Positions 9,201 to 15,614 of a stretch of DNA of 15,614 nucleotides are shown here, in pieces. The notes beneath the pieces are model-generated. The model made no database searches. It was not told where the DNA came from and saw only the letters and a list, made by a program, of their open reading frames with translations. This DNA comes from a bacterium (GTDB lineage: Bacteria; DRYD01; JALUEN01). Where the stretch lies: the NCBI GenBank assembly GCA_027052755.1, contig JALUEN010000064.1, forward strand, positions 1 through 15,614. The letters are read 5' to 3'. Position 1 is the stretch's first letter. Each line of letters begins with the position of its first letter. The position numbers and the translations under genes are program-made.

Positions 9201-9940
9201 AGTTCAAAGAGAAGAAGATACCTGCCTGGATACCGCTTACAAGGGGGTTACTCCCGCTTAGGGAGGTAATGGAGAAGGGTATCTCCTTCCTGTGGGACAA
9301 GCTGATAACGAACGTGATTAAGGATGGTAAAGGCAAGGTTATCAGGGATCTCTTAGCTTCCACTGAGATTCCAGTTGATATATACGTCAGAAAGGTCAAG
9401 GAGCTCTGGGAGAAGTATAGATCTGAGGACAAGGTTATAAAGAAGGCTCAGGAGGAGCTGAGGAAACTGATTGAGGATTACGTGATAGAGATCGTTCAGA
9501 AATACATCGTTGATGAGATCCAGAAGGTATATGTGGGTCAGGGAGTATCTATACATGACAAACACATTGAGCTGATCGTCAGGCAGATGAGCAGGTTCGC
9601 TAGAATTATAGATCCAGGTGATACAGAGCTACACCCTAACAAGCTAATTGACTACATCGCTTTAGAGCGCTTGAACGAGATGCTGGAGAAAGAGGGTAAG
9701 AGGAAAGTTATTGCTCAGAGGGTCTTGTTAGGTATAACTAAAGCAGCGCTAAACACTGAGTCGTTCCTCTCCGCAGCATCATTCCAGGAGACCACAAAGG
9801 TCCTAACCTACGCTGCGATAGAGGGACAAGTTGATCCATTGAACGGGCTGAAGGAGAACGTGATCATCGGTAAACTGATACCAACGGGTACCGGATTCTG
9901 GAAGTACAGAGACCTGAAGATCAAAGTGAGATCTAAGTGA
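3293..9940 (+). CDS. rpoC: DNA-directed RNA polymerase subunit β', giant form of 2215 residues
   Basis: Catalytic subunit of RNA polymerase, complete from N-terminal clamp to C-terminus. Features in order: zinc site 1 (C61, C63, C85, C88, with a loop about 9 residues longer than in E. coli); clamp up to about 147; insertion 1 at about 150-715, helical with a coiled coil near 403-465 and a Ser/Thr/Pro-rich linker near 518-558; a conserved G-A-G-A-I and Q-R-R segment at 728-764; insertion 2 at about 770-1100; lid, rudder and K-R-V-D-Y-S-G-R at 1239-1246; the Mg-binding N-A-D-F-D-G-D with D1354, D1356 and D1358; bridge helix near R1624; trigger loop near 1671-1720; zinc site 2 (C1707, C1838, C1845, C1848) enclosing an apparently duplicated unit; a helical addition at about 1982-2075; and a normal C-terminus. 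From memory, β' is 1199 residues in B. subtilis, 1407 in E. coli, 1524 in Thermus and about 1690 in Thermotoga. No catalytic residue is missing. The gene ends at TGA. Confidence 0.98.
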   Translation: MSLTLNDISAIKISLASPDMIRSLSFGEVKKPETVNYKTLKPERDGLFCERIFGPIKDYECACGKYKRSKSISLLMRTKQKGFRCERCGVEITRSKVRRERLGHIELAAPVVHVWYYKGNPSIISLFLNLPQSDLEKVVSFQSWIATSVNEFNREILLQLLKVVYLNIRENLRKNWESIKSNLENLLEDIEERIKSYSKSSNGKAYKFLEIMREIILRLVGKDGNGLVDSLFDDIGSSIRSIKARDIENRYNDFHIDLVNRLRRLEANIPSDSTLKSIWENFHRIVTETINLLLSMEGTGVSLQKIDEVYVYFRDLLNSLAYKKVISESDYSQMEKLEKEYREKLISLSLILMLPDSEIREIFGYEVGEYLINLKRDIPLLIALNRLDSRSLKNLLDILLKREDLEREISELKEKLSDLESSLENASTNSEKEKLLGEIEKVREELSEKSIRFENSWFDFRNLVENLVFSEGKGVFNLYNLRDYLGIFYVDINNEEEFEEYKKTFAEKLAKELLTLATISSQGTASPSGNKVIREGAQEIELESLPTEKPRSNSIDEKVLENYLVSRFLEFYNNWNTIRDTIKNKLLRKYSATIDKRHQEFARTYLGMIENQKISITDRDYRELSKISYLGFAEKVAVILYDLVRNRLKSLSGVVKAFPLFEDAVSELLEDFDFVARLRYAADKEMSSKASKVADYSEESPKVRVLKEGYKRLLSFSKFATISTFMTGAGAIRILLSKVDVDQMYEELRNKINYLLEWEVTQRRLFNRDIILGLLTYKYYVQRRRKLIDELDSSLRPLSDKVLMNYLESLEKLNLHDIIARSPWTYPWDISENYSEFRDAVEEKVEDPELRRKVVRYIKELEDLDKEYLDLLESFEKLGVKGSVIPNDKYEHLSTIIYDLTPEFSSLMFQLYLTSNSSKLKLKKEILSKLPPLDELRDLILKIAVITRGTPARVKELKRLIDEYFKAKDEDKDLARDKLRAHMISMKLDSYPELEDEFLNTEYPLMLAFSDGKVEWTDDELKHLRELIDDLANNDELYWADLYVKLIEKLWEYASKFIVYEDGTKRDTLKEELVSAWEKLLEVVPGVLDPIPAEFQIAKTHNITARNKLIKRLEVVWSFKFSGVKPSWMVLEVVPVLPPDLRPIVPLEGGKFASSDLNDLYRRIINRNLRLKRLYELDAPKMIINNEKRMLQESVDALIDNSKKAKPVVSQGSTKRLLKSLSDNLRGKQGRFRHNLLGKRVDYSGRAVIVVNPKLKMHQCGVPKEMALELFKPFLIRKLQERMSDMTIKRAKRMIEQGRPEVWDLLEEVIKNHPVLLNRAPTLHRLSIQAFEPVLVDGKAIQIHPLVCTPYNADFDGDQMAIHVPLTPEAQTESRVLMLSIHNMLIPANGQPANSPTQDMVIGAYYLTIELEPFSKEKVRKAFYSFDEAIRAFEEGVVDVHDWVAVSVPSSLLVRESIKDEPKKLRTGILYTTIGRIIFNEAIRKYVVKYDPKVEYFNFEFDKKALKWLVATLIYRYGMVKTAPVLDELKELGFYWATKQGLTMSIADLVVPEEKAQILKEAEEKINEYEKYYKIGLLSREKLDELKIEIWQETTDRVVEALKRYFIQKAKLNPVWMMANSGARGSMSQVKQLSGMRGLMVDPTGRIIPTPVKASFKEGLSVIEYFISTHGARKGLVDTALRTADSGYLTRRMVDVLQDIYVKEEDCGTTEGIVVRALKEINWDPEEAQKIKVSEALGRTLAEDITKGKKVLAKANTLVDWNTRKQLEEAGVKEVRVYSENEIIPFSQRIRGRVSLQDFVNPETGEVIVKSGELITVDKAEKIAKYYVEGKVRSVLKCKSFKGVCRKCYGEDLARGNALIDLGEAVGIIAAQSIGEPGTQLTLRTFHTGGVAMEDIIQGLPKVEYLFEVRRPKTVAPFLPEESVLKEVETTDKGYKLKFKGEIFGEDYEILIPFNQKLNFRISTITRGAKFKEKKIPAWIPLTRGLLPLREVMEKGISFLWDKLITNVIKDGKGKVIRDLLASTEIPVDIYVRKVKELWEKYRSEDKVIKKAQEELRKLIEDYVIEIVQKYIVDEIQKVYVGQGVSIHDKHIELIVRQMSRFARIIDPGDTELHPNKLIDYIALERLNEMLEKEGKRKVIAQRVLLGITKAALNTESFLSAASFQETTKVLTYAAIEGQVDPLNGLKENVIIGKLIPTGTGFWKYRDLKIKVRSK

Positions 9941-9941
9941 T

Positions 9942-9950
9942 GGGAGGAGA
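9942..9950 (+). promoter_or_regulatory. Shine-Dalgarno-like GGGAGGAGA upstream of the post-rpoC hairpin
   Basis: GGGAGGAGA begins just after the rpoC stop. It is the only strong Shine-Dalgarno match near the NUDIX start at 9986, but lies 35 nt away. The terminator-type hairpin occupies the space between. If the hairpin folds and is looped out, the effective spacing falls to roughly 12-13 nt. Function is inferred only. Confidence 0.35.
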
Positions 9951-9951
9951 G

Positions 9952-9983
9952 AGGGGACGGCGCTTGCCGTCCCCTTCCCTTTT
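9952..9983 (+). terminator. Rho-independent-type terminator after rpoC
   Basis: GGGGACGGC at 9953-9961 pairs perfectly with GCCGTCCCC at 9966-9974 around the loop GCTT. An outer A-T pair at 9952/9975 extends the stem to 10 bp. The tail TTCCCTTTT is pyrimidine-rich but broken by three Cs, so termination may be incomplete. On the opposite strand the hairpin is followed by a mixed C/T stretch without a clean T run, so it is probably one-directional. It sits 12 nt after the rpoC stop and ends just before the NUDIX start, leaving no room for a promoter between them. Confidence 0.85.
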
Positions 9984-9985
9984 CC

Positions 9986-10450
9986 ATGAGGTTAAGAGTT
10001 GCTGGGCTAATTAGGTATAGGGACAAGCTCCTATTAGTTAACCACGTGAAGGGGTATAGGAGCTACTGGCTCCTTCCTGGCGGTGGAGTAAGGGAAGGGG
10101 AGAGCATTGATAGAGCATTAGCTAGGGAGCTCTTTGAGGAGCTTGGGCTGGATGAGCTTCACTTCTCTATAAGAGATGTAGTTCTGATAGTGGAGAGCAT
10201 TGGCCCTTCTCGGCACGTGGTTAACCTAATTATGGAGGTTCACCTACCAGAGGATCTCTTCGCTAGGAACCTAGATGGAGATCGCTGGAGGTGGAAGTCA
10301 GAGGATCCCAGGGTGGTTGGCGCTAGGTTGTTTTCCAGATCAGAGCTGGAAAGTCTAGAGATACATCCACCTATAAACGAGGAGCTTAGGGCTTACCTCT
10401 CTGGAAAACCCTTTAAGAGGATCTACATAGGGGCAAGGTGGCGACCTTAG
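9986..10450 (+). CDS. NUDIX hydrolase
   Basis: A 154-residue member of the NUDIX family, which hydrolyses nucleoside diphosphates linked to another moiety in a metal-dependent reaction. The NUDIX box is complete: G33, five residues, E39, seven residues, then R47-E48-L49-F50-E51-E52-L53-G54-L55. E51 and E52 belong to the metal-binding helix. L-P-G-G-G at 30-34 leads into the box. No signal peptide is visible, so it is cytosolic. The substrate (for example oxidised nucleotides, ADP-ribose or a dinucleotide) cannot be read from the sequence. ATG 9986 is the only reasonable start, yet it follows the terminator tail with no adjacent Shine-Dalgarno site. The gene is in the same frame as rpoC, with no stop between the rpoC TGA and this ATG. 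Its TAG directly abuts the next ATG. Confidence 0.93.
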   Translation: MRLRVAGLIRYRDKLLLVNHVKGYRSYWLLPGGGVREGESIDRALARELFEELGLDELHFSIRDVVLIVESIGPSRHVVNLIMEVHLPEDLFARNLDGDRWRWKSEDPRVVGARLFSRSELESLEIHPPINEELRAYLSGKPFKRIYIGARWRP

Positions 10451-11728
10451 ATGATACCTCTTCTAGCTATCTCTATCCTGCTGATATTACTCCTCTTCAT
10501 CGCCTTACCTTTTATAATAGGAGCTTATCTTCAATCTAAACGAGGTTCTAAGCTGGAGCTGAATCAGACTCCTTGGTTTAAAAGTGGCGCTTGCAGGTTA
10601 ATCAAGATATTGACTTTAAAGAATAAAGGGAACTTCCACGCTTTAATTTTAGAGGGATACGTTAGGAGTAAGTTCATGGAGTCTTATCCGTTCCTGATTA
10701 GGCTCCTTAGGCCTGATCAACCATCACCTTACCCCTATTTTAAAACAGCTCTGATTAAACCAGAGAATTCTAAAAAAGATCCCAAAGAGCTTAAGATTAT
10801 CTTAGAGCTTCTCTTAGATAGGAGTACTTCTAGTGAAGTTTTCTCGGCACCGGATCTGGAGCTAGTCTTAACCTTTTATGATAACAAACCAATCAGGACG
10901 GTAACGTTTCCCATAGCTACTGAGGTATCTGGGGAGGGGCCTTCGGATCTTGACCTGTCCTCTAAATCTGGAAATCACTCAAAAGAGGATGATTTAACCT
11001 CTGAGGTATCCCTTCTCAATATATTTACTGATTACGGTAGTATCAGCTGTCTGAGAACACCGATTATTGAGAGAGAATCTCAGCTAGTTGAGTATCTACT
11101 TGAGGGACTTAGGAGATTTCGCGATGTTTACAATGAACAGCCGGAGTTGGTAGCTATATCTGAGAGCGTCGTAGCTATAGCTCAGGGAAGAGCTTTTAAG
11201 GTCTATGAGGTGAAAACTACAGCTATATCTGAGACCTTAACTGGTTTCTTTCACGAGGATTCCAGTATGTCTAGCCCGTATGCTTTTCAGGTAGTACTTA
11301 GAGAGGTTGGCTTTCTCAGGATCCTCTTAGGGATATGGGGAGGAATGTTAGGGAAGCTATTTAGACAAAGGGGTTGGTTTTACGTTTTAGCTGGCAGGCA
11401 GGCTGCTTCAGTAGATGACTGTGGTGGTACTACTCCACCATTTGATAAGAGTGTGGTCCTATCTCCTAGGGATCCTAGCTTTTTTGCGAAAAGACTTAAG
11501 GAGAAGCTGATTGAAAGGGATAAAGAATTGTCCTCAATACACCTAGCGGTTGTTGACGTCAATGACCTGGGAGCCGTAGATCTCTTAGGAACTTCTGATA
11601 TCTCCAATTGGAAACTTCATGAGGTTGCCCTTAAGAAACTTCTCAGAAAAAATCCTCAGGGTAATGAGGATGAGAGAAGACCTATCGTCCTAATCCCTAA
11701 GGCTACTTTAGAGAAGGCTTCCTCTTAA
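10451..11728 (+). CDS. Membrane-anchored protein with a domain like coenzyme F420-0:L-glutamate ligase
   Basis: A 425-residue protein. Residues 3-26 form one strongly hydrophobic N-terminal helix followed by S-K-R, a likely membrane anchor. Residues 40-160 are unrecognised, with predicted β content, and are followed by an acidic, Ser-rich linker at 160-185. Residues 202-415 resemble the CofE/FbiB-type domain: A-I-S-E-S-V-V-A-I-A-Q-G-R-A near 235-248, L-R-E-V-G at 283-287, a G-K-L-F and G-W-F-Y-V-L-A-G-R block at 301-316, V-V-D-V-N-D-L-G at 367-374, and N-P-Q-G-N near 401-405 followed by P-I-V-L-I. These match my recollection of bacterial homologues annotated as F420-0:L-glutamate ligase. The true ligase adds glutamate to F420-0 using GTP. 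Activity here is uncertain, because nothing else in the window relates to F420. The start directly follows the previous TAG, with AAGGTGG about 9 nt upstream, suggesting coupled translation. Confidence 0.75.
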   Translation: MIPLLAISILLILLLFIALPFIIGAYLQSKRGSKLELNQTPWFKSGACRLIKILTLKNKGNFHALILEGYVRSKFMESYPFLIRLLRPDQPSPYPYFKTALIKPENSKKDPKELKIILELLLDRSTSSEVFSAPDLELVLTFYDNKPIRTVTFPIATEVSGEGPSDLDLSSKSGNHSKEDDLTSEVSLLNIFTDYGSISCLRTPIIERESQLVEYLLEGLRRFRDVYNEQPELVAISESVVAIAQGRAFKVYEVKTTAISETLTGFFHEDSSMSSPYAFQVVLREVGFLRILLGIWGGMLGKLFRQRGWFYVLAGRQAASVDDCGGTTPPFDKSVVLSPRDPSFFAKRLKEKLIERDKELSSIHLAVVDVNDLGAVDLLGTSDISNWKLHEVALKKLLRKNPQGNEDERRPIVLIPKATLEKASS

Positions 11729-11764
11729 ACAGCTTTTCCTTGTAGATCTATCAAGGGAAGAGGA
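11720..11764 (+). promoter_or_regulatory. Intergenic stem that could mask the namZ ribosome binding site
   Basis: TCCTCTT at 11720-11726, which overlaps the end and stop of the preceding gene, is complementary to AAGAGGA at 11758-11764. The latter overlaps the AGGAGG site (11761-11766) of the next gene. An inner CCTTG/CAAGG pair at 11738-11742 and 11752-11756 can stack inside. A ribosome finishing the upstream gene would open the outer stem, a layout compatible with translational coupling. This is inference from complementarity only. The 46-nt gap shows no T-run terminator and no clear promoter. Confidence 0.4.
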
Positions 11765-11774
11765 GGTAGGGTAG

Positions 11775-13001
11775 ATGGTATTCAAGTTCGGTGCTGAGGT
11801 CCTCCTTGAGGAGAACTTAGAGGAGTTAAGAGGAAAGAGGGTAGGGCTTTTAACTAACTGGTCAGCGTACCTTAACTGGAGTGGGAAGATAGTTCCGACC
11901 TTTCAGGCTCTCCTTGAGGCTAGCAGGGAGTATGGTTTTCAACTAGTGAGGATCTTCTCTCCTCAGCATGGCTTGTGGATGTTAAGGCAGGCGAACATGT
12001 TAGAGTGGGATGGTGGAGAGGAGTTATCCCTTAAGGTCTTCAGCCTCTATGGGAAGTACAGGAAACCACCTCTAGAGACTTTGGAAGATCTAGATATTAT
12101 GCTCGTTGACCTCCAGGATGTGGGTGCTAGATACTATACCTACGTGTGGACCTTGAAGTTGACTATGGAGGCTTGCGATGAGCTGGGACTCCCTCTCTGG
12201 GTTTTGGATAGGCCTAACCCGATAGGTCGCGGAGTTGAAGGTCCTATCTTAAGACGGGAGTTCTTCTCCTTTGTTGGGATGGAGGAGATACCGGTAAGGC
12301 ATGGGATGACCATAGGAGAGCTAGCCCTACTGATAAGGACATCAAATGAGCTTAAACTACCCCTTAGGGTTATTAAGATGTCTAACTGGGATCCTAGGGG
12401 GTGGCCTGAGGATAGGCCATGGATCTTACCGTCTCCTAACATGCCCACCTTGGATACGGCTTTAGTGTATCCTGGAGGATGCTTGTTTGAGGCAACTAAC
12501 GTTAGCGAGGGAAGGGGAACTACTAGGCCCTTTGAGATCGTGGGAGCGCCTGAGGTGGATCCATTTAAGTTAAGGGATCTCTTGACTAGCTGGAGCGAGA
12601 AGTTGGGGTTAGCAGGTTTTCAGCTGTATCCAGTGAGGTTCGTACCGACCTTTGATAAGGGTAGGGGGCAGGAACTGGGTGGAGTTATGGTGATAGTTAC
12701 GGATAAATCCTCATTTCAGCCGGTGAGACTTTATTCCCTGATGATGAGGGGGTTTAAGCTTATTTGGAAGGACTTCAGGTGGCTTATGCCACCTTATGAG
12801 TACGAGTACTCTAAGATGCCTATAGATATCCTGTGGGGAAGTCCTCAGCTCAGGGAGTTAATTGACAAGAACGCTAGGTTGGAGAGCTGGAGGGAACTCT
12901 TCCTTAAGTTATCTGAGGAGGAGAGAGGCTTTCTAAACCTGAGGAAGAATTTCTTACTATACTCTGAGGCTCTTGAAAAGGAGGGAGCGTCATGCGTTTG
13001 A
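11775..13001 (+). CDS. namZ: DUF1343 protein, exo-β-N-acetylmuramidase NamZ family
   Basis: A 408-residue full-length member of the family founded by B. subtilis NamZ, which removes MurNAc from the non-reducing end of peptidoglycan fragments. Family blocks are clear: K-R-V-G-L-L-T-N at 21-28, F-S-P-Q-H-G at 61-66, D-L-Q-D-V-G-A-R-Y-Y-T-Y at 112-123, D-R-P-N-P at 145-149, V-R-H-G-M-T at 174-179, P-S-P-N-M near 220, and a V-S-E-G-R-G-T-T-R-P-F block near 245. Residue 64 is Gln where better-known members have Glu (S-P-E-H-G), a residue I recall being proposed as catalytic. From memory other DUF1343 proteins also carry P-Q-H-G, so this may mark a subfamily. No signal peptide is visible, so a cytosolic cell-wall recycling role is more likely than export. 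The start has AGGAGG 8 nt upstream. The TGA overlaps the next gene by 10 nt and is followed two codons later by an in-frame TAG. Confidence 0.92.
   Translation: MVFKFGAEVLLEENLEELRGKRVGLLTNWSAYLNWSGKIVPTFQALLEASREYGFQLVRIFSPQHGLWMLRQANMLEWDGGEELSLKVFSLYGKYRKPPLETLEDLDIMLVDLQDVGARYYTYVWTLKLTMEACDELGLPLWVLDRPNPIGRGVEGPILRREFFSFVGMEEIPVRHGMTIGELALLIRTSNELKLPLRVIKMSNWDPRGWPEDRPWILPSPNMPTLDTALVYPGGCLFEATNVSEGRGTTRPFEIVGAPEVDPFKLRDLLTSWSEKLGLAGFQLYPVRFVPTFDKGRGQELGGVMVIVTDKSSFQPVRLYSLMMRGFKLIWKDFRWLMPPYEYEYSKMPIDILWGSPQLRELIDKNARLESWRELFLKLSEEERGFLNLRKNFLLYSEALEKEGASCV
12978..12986 (+). promoter_or_regulatory. Ribosome binding site of the S55 peptidase gene, inside the namZ coding end
   Basis: AAGGAGGGA ends 5 nt before ATG 12992. 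It lies within the last codons of the namZ-like gene. Together with the 10-nt overlap it fixes the downstream start and suggests translational coupling. Confidence 0.75.
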
Positions 13002-15614
13002 GGATAGGGATAATAATAGCTTTCCTGCTGTCCTTATCGTTCTTGCTTACCTCTTATGCTTCATCTGCTCTATCACCTAACCGAGGCTCATCTATAGGGG
13101 TATATAAGCCTCCTATAGACAAGTCGCTTCTAACCGATAACCTACTCCTAGACTACTCTGCTTTAAAACCCGGAGAGAGGTGTGAGGTAGTTACCGTAAT
13201 AAAAGGTGTTTCAACTGATAGGATACCTTGTCATGTGTTAGGAGTGATAAAGAGCGGTGGATGGCTTCCTAGGAAGATAGTTATAAAGTTTGACATAAAG
13301 GATATCCCTGTAGCGGCGGGAATGAGCGGATCTCCGGTAATTGTAAGAGGTAAGATTGTTGGAGCTCTATCAGCTGGTCCTCTTTTCCCTAAGGAGCCAG
13401 TTGCTTACGTTACACCAATAGCTGATATGTTAACGATGAAGGCTAGGGGAAGCTCTGGAAATGAGGAGTACGCTCTGCTTAGCTTGTATGCTAACCTGAA
13501 TCTGAGTCCATCTGCTAAGAGAGTAATGGGGATCATAATCTCCCATGAGCTGGGGATCACTCCTCAAGAGCTTAGCTCTATAGATCTCAACAAGTACAAG
13601 AATTCGCTTTTGTGGAGCTTGAACACTACAGCGGAACCTTCACTTTCCTTTGGAGATAAGAAAGTAGTTAACTATCCAGAGATACTATCAAAGAAGACCT
13701 TTAAACCAGGTGATGCTGTATCCGTTATGATAACTAGGGGAGATGTAAAGTTATTTGCTACGGGAACTGTAACTCACGTTAAGGGAAATCAGTTCTTAGC
13801 GTTCGGGCACCCATTCTTCTGGATCGGAGACGTGAAGCTTCCGGTATATACGGCGGAGATCCTTCACGTTCACGATAACTACTTTAACAGTTATAAATTA
13901 CCTAACGCTGTGAATGAAGTTGGTGCTCTAGACTTTGACGGCAACTTCGCTATAAGGGGAACTATAGGCGAGAAGGTAGAGATGATGCCTGTTCACGTTA
14001 AGATCTCAAGACCTAACGGGCAAACTGCTGAGTATCGCTTTGAGGTAGCCAGGCACAGGAAGCTTACTCCTTTCTTCACTGCGATAGGGATTTTATCCCT
14101 ACTTGATAACTTAGATACCTATCAGCAGGAGGCTGCGGTTAAGGGAACTTTATCTATTGGTTTCTCTAACGGGAAGGTTATAAAATACTCCTCACTGATG
14201 GCTAATCAGAAGGTCAACCCTGCTCTAGCTCTTGTGATCAGGACTTACATCTGGCTGAGGTTTTTCCTCAATACCCCTTATGCGGAGCTAAAACCTGAGT
14301 ACGTTGACCTCTCCGTGAAGATACTGCCTAACGATAGCGCTAGTTTACCGATAGCTTTTATCAAGGACTTGAAGTACTACTCCATTGACCCATTAACTTA
14401 CAGGGTTGTAGCTACTTTAAAGACTAGGACGGGAAGGGAGTTCACAGAGGAGTTCACCGTTAGGTATCCTATTAAGCAGAAGGTCTATAGGTTAGCGGTT
14501 TGTGGAGGGCCTTACACGTTACTTGCTAGGAAGTACATAAAAACCTTACCTTATGCATCTAGGGATGTTGACAGGTTCTTTGAGATCTTGAATAGTTTAG
14601 AGCCTGAGTCTGGGCTTTACCTCCTCACATCTTACAAAGCGAAAACCTACTCAATACATCCATTTAAGAGCTTTCTCCTACCTGCTAGCTTACTTCAGAA
14701 CCTCTCTGTTTTCTCCAAGGATCTCTACAGCTTCTCTCACGTTGAGATCAAGCAGGTTAGGAAGATCCCTTATGTGGTAAGGGGAGCGAAGGGTATAGCT
14801 ATTAAACCTCAAAAGGGAGGTTACACGGTTTCCGATGAGAGGAGAGAGGGGAATGCCTCTGTGTATGAGGACCAGTTTGAGAGGATAGCTTTCTCAGGAT
14901 TAGATGGGGAGCTCTTTAAGGCTTACTTAGATACCTTTAAGGAGATGTTGAGCTCTCATGAGGATACCCTGAGTAGTGAGGAGGTAGAGCTGAGGGAGAA
15001 GTTAGGTAAATTGAAGCGCACTAGCTCAAAGAAATCAGCTAAAGCTTCCAAGGAGAGAAAACCTCAGACCTCCTCTCCTACTAACGCACCTAAAGTCAGG
15101 AGCATCTCATTAACTGATATATCTGATCTACTTGAGGGACAGTCTCAGAACGTCCTATTGACCGTTGACGGTAAGATATACCCGATGCGATCTCTTAAGA
15201 AGAAGAGGTTGGAGAGCATCCTATATGCTAAGAGGTTGGGTGATATTCTCTTCATGGTATCACCGAATAACTTATACCTATACAACACCTCCACTGGAAG
15301 GTTATCTTCTTACAGCCTGAGGATAGCCCTATTAGGGGACGAGGCCATAACCTCTATTCAGCCTATTAGCGAGGAGAAGCTCTTAGTTGGAACCTTGAGG
15401 GGTAACCTCTACTTACTAAAGGTTTTACCGGGAGTTCACAGGGTAAAGGTATTAGCGAAAGCTGATCTAAAGGCACCTATTACCTCAGTTGGATTCAGCG
15501 GTCAGAGGGTTTTCATTGGTCTAGCGAATGGAAAAATTCTCGTCTCTAATCCTACCTTAAAGGGCTTGAGAGACTTCTTGAGGATGAGGGACTTAAAGCC
15601 TTCTCAAATCTTAG
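12992..15614 (+). CDS. Exported SpoIVB-type (S55) serine peptidase with C-terminal β-propeller, partial at 3' end
   Basis: The frame is open from ATG 12992 to the window edge (874 codons). Residues 1-27 form a signal peptide: basic M-R-L-R, a long hydrophobic stretch, then S-Y-A-S-S-A, so the product is exported or lipid-anchored outside the membrane. The S55 region contains L-K-P-G-E-R near 58-63, then a G-V-A-type lead into A-G-M-S-G-S-P-V at 109-116. By analogy with G-D-S-G-G-P of chymotrypsin-fold proteases, the nucleophile is S112. A second block near 260-340 contains A-F-G-H-P-F with H273. After a region of unclear fold (about 340-660) comes a Lys/Ser/Pro-rich linker coded near 15000-15110. 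Then repeated β-strand units (L-Y-L-Y-N-T-S-T-G, L-L-V-G-T-L-R-G-N-L-Y, V-F-I-G-L-A-N-G-K-I) look like WD40 or PQQ-type propeller blades. It is much longer than sporulation SpoIVB and unlikely to be a sporulation protein; its substrate is unknown. Confidence 0.88.
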   Translation, partial: MRLRIGIIIAFLLSLSFLLTSYASSALSPNRGSSIGVYKPPIDKSLLTDNLLLDYSALKPGERCEVVTVIKGVSTDRIPCHVLGVIKSGGWLPRKIVIKFDIKDIPVAAGMSGSPVIVRGKIVGALSAGPLFPKEPVAYVTPIADMLTMKARGSSGNEEYALLSLYANLNLSPSAKRVMGIIISHELGITPQELSSIDLNKYKNSLLWSLNTTAEPSLSFGDKKVVNYPEILSKKTFKPGDAVSVMITRGDVKLFATGTVTHVKGNQFLAFGHPFFWIGDVKLPVYTAEILHVHDNYFNSYKLPNAVNEVGALDFDGNFAIRGTIGEKVEMMPVHVKISRPNGQTAEYRFEVARHRKLTPFFTAIGILSLLDNLDTYQQEAAVKGTLSIGFSNGKVIKYSSLMANQKVNPALALVIRTYIWLRFFLNTPYAELKPEYVDLSVKILPNDSASLPIAFIKDLKYYSIDPLTYRVVATLKTRTGREFTEEFTVRYPIKQKVYRLAVCGGPYTLLARKYIKTLPYASRDVDRFFEILNSLEPESGLYLLTSYKAKTYSIHPFKSFLLPASLLQNLSVFSKDLYSFSHVEIKQVRKIPYVVRGAKGIAIKPQKGGYTVSDERREGNASVYEDQFERIAFSGLDGELFKAYLDTFKEMLSSHEDTLSSEEVELREKLGKLKRTSSKKSAKASKERKPQTSSPTNAPKVRSISLTDISDLLEGQSQNVLLTVDGKIYPMRSLKKKRLESILYAKRLGDILFMVSPNNLYLYNTSTGRLSSYSLRIALLGDEAITSIQPISEEKLLVGTLRGNLYLLKVLPGVHRVKVLAKADLKAPITSVGFSGQRVFIGLANGKILVSNPTLKGLRDFLRMRDLKPSQIL

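Noticed and set aside
12140..12448. Reverse-strand open frame within the namZ-like gene
   Set aside because: It lies opposite the most conserved family motifs and shows no features of its own.
1..15614. CRISPR arrays, tRNA or rRNA genes, insertion sequences
   Set aside because: No regularly spaced repeats, no tRNA-like cloverleaf and no rRNA sequence were noticed. Nearly all of the window is protein coding on one strand.

Overview
The window comes from a bacterium: the subunits are bacterial β and β' with the bacterial motif order. Arg is coded mostly by AGG/AGA, Ile often by ATA, and Shine-Dalgarno sites are strong. β' carries a large insertion where, from memory, Thermus, Aquifex and Thermotoga β' also have one. 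I infer a deep-branching, probably thermophilic lineage and do not assign a phylum. All genes are on the + strand.

Positions 1-9940 hold the RNA polymerase β/β' operon. The window opens inside rpoB. An in-frame TGA at 61-63 sits where the Arg of a conserved R-Y-D-L motif is expected, and β homology continues in the same frame on both sides. The part after the stop has a four-cysteine zinc ribbon just before the fork domain, a helical insertion of about 137 residues just before the rifampicin-pocket region, and a second insertion of about 95 residues near the C-terminus. rpoC encodes a 2215-residue β' with intact catalytic motifs. It has two huge helical insertions (about 565 and 340 residues) separated by a short conserved β' segment, an apparently duplicated unit between the cysteines of the second zinc site, and about 75 extra residues near the C-terminus.

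A GC-rich terminator-type hairpin follows rpoC at 9952-9983. No rpsL/rpsG genes follow.

Positions 9986-15614 hold four tightly packed genes: a NUDIX hydrolase, a membrane-anchored protein with a domain like coenzyme F420-0:L-glutamate ligase, a NamZ/DUF1343 exo-N-acetylmuramidase-type protein, and an exported SpoIVB-type (S55) serine peptidase with the start of a β-propeller, cut by the window end. Junctions are 0 nt, 46 nt and a 10-nt overlap, so these genes are probably co-expressed. Two relate to the cell envelope, but no shared pathway is evident.

The most notable content is the remodelled RNA polymerase and the TGA within rpoB. The TGA may be a sequence error, a real split gene or a recoding event; the sequence alone does not decide.
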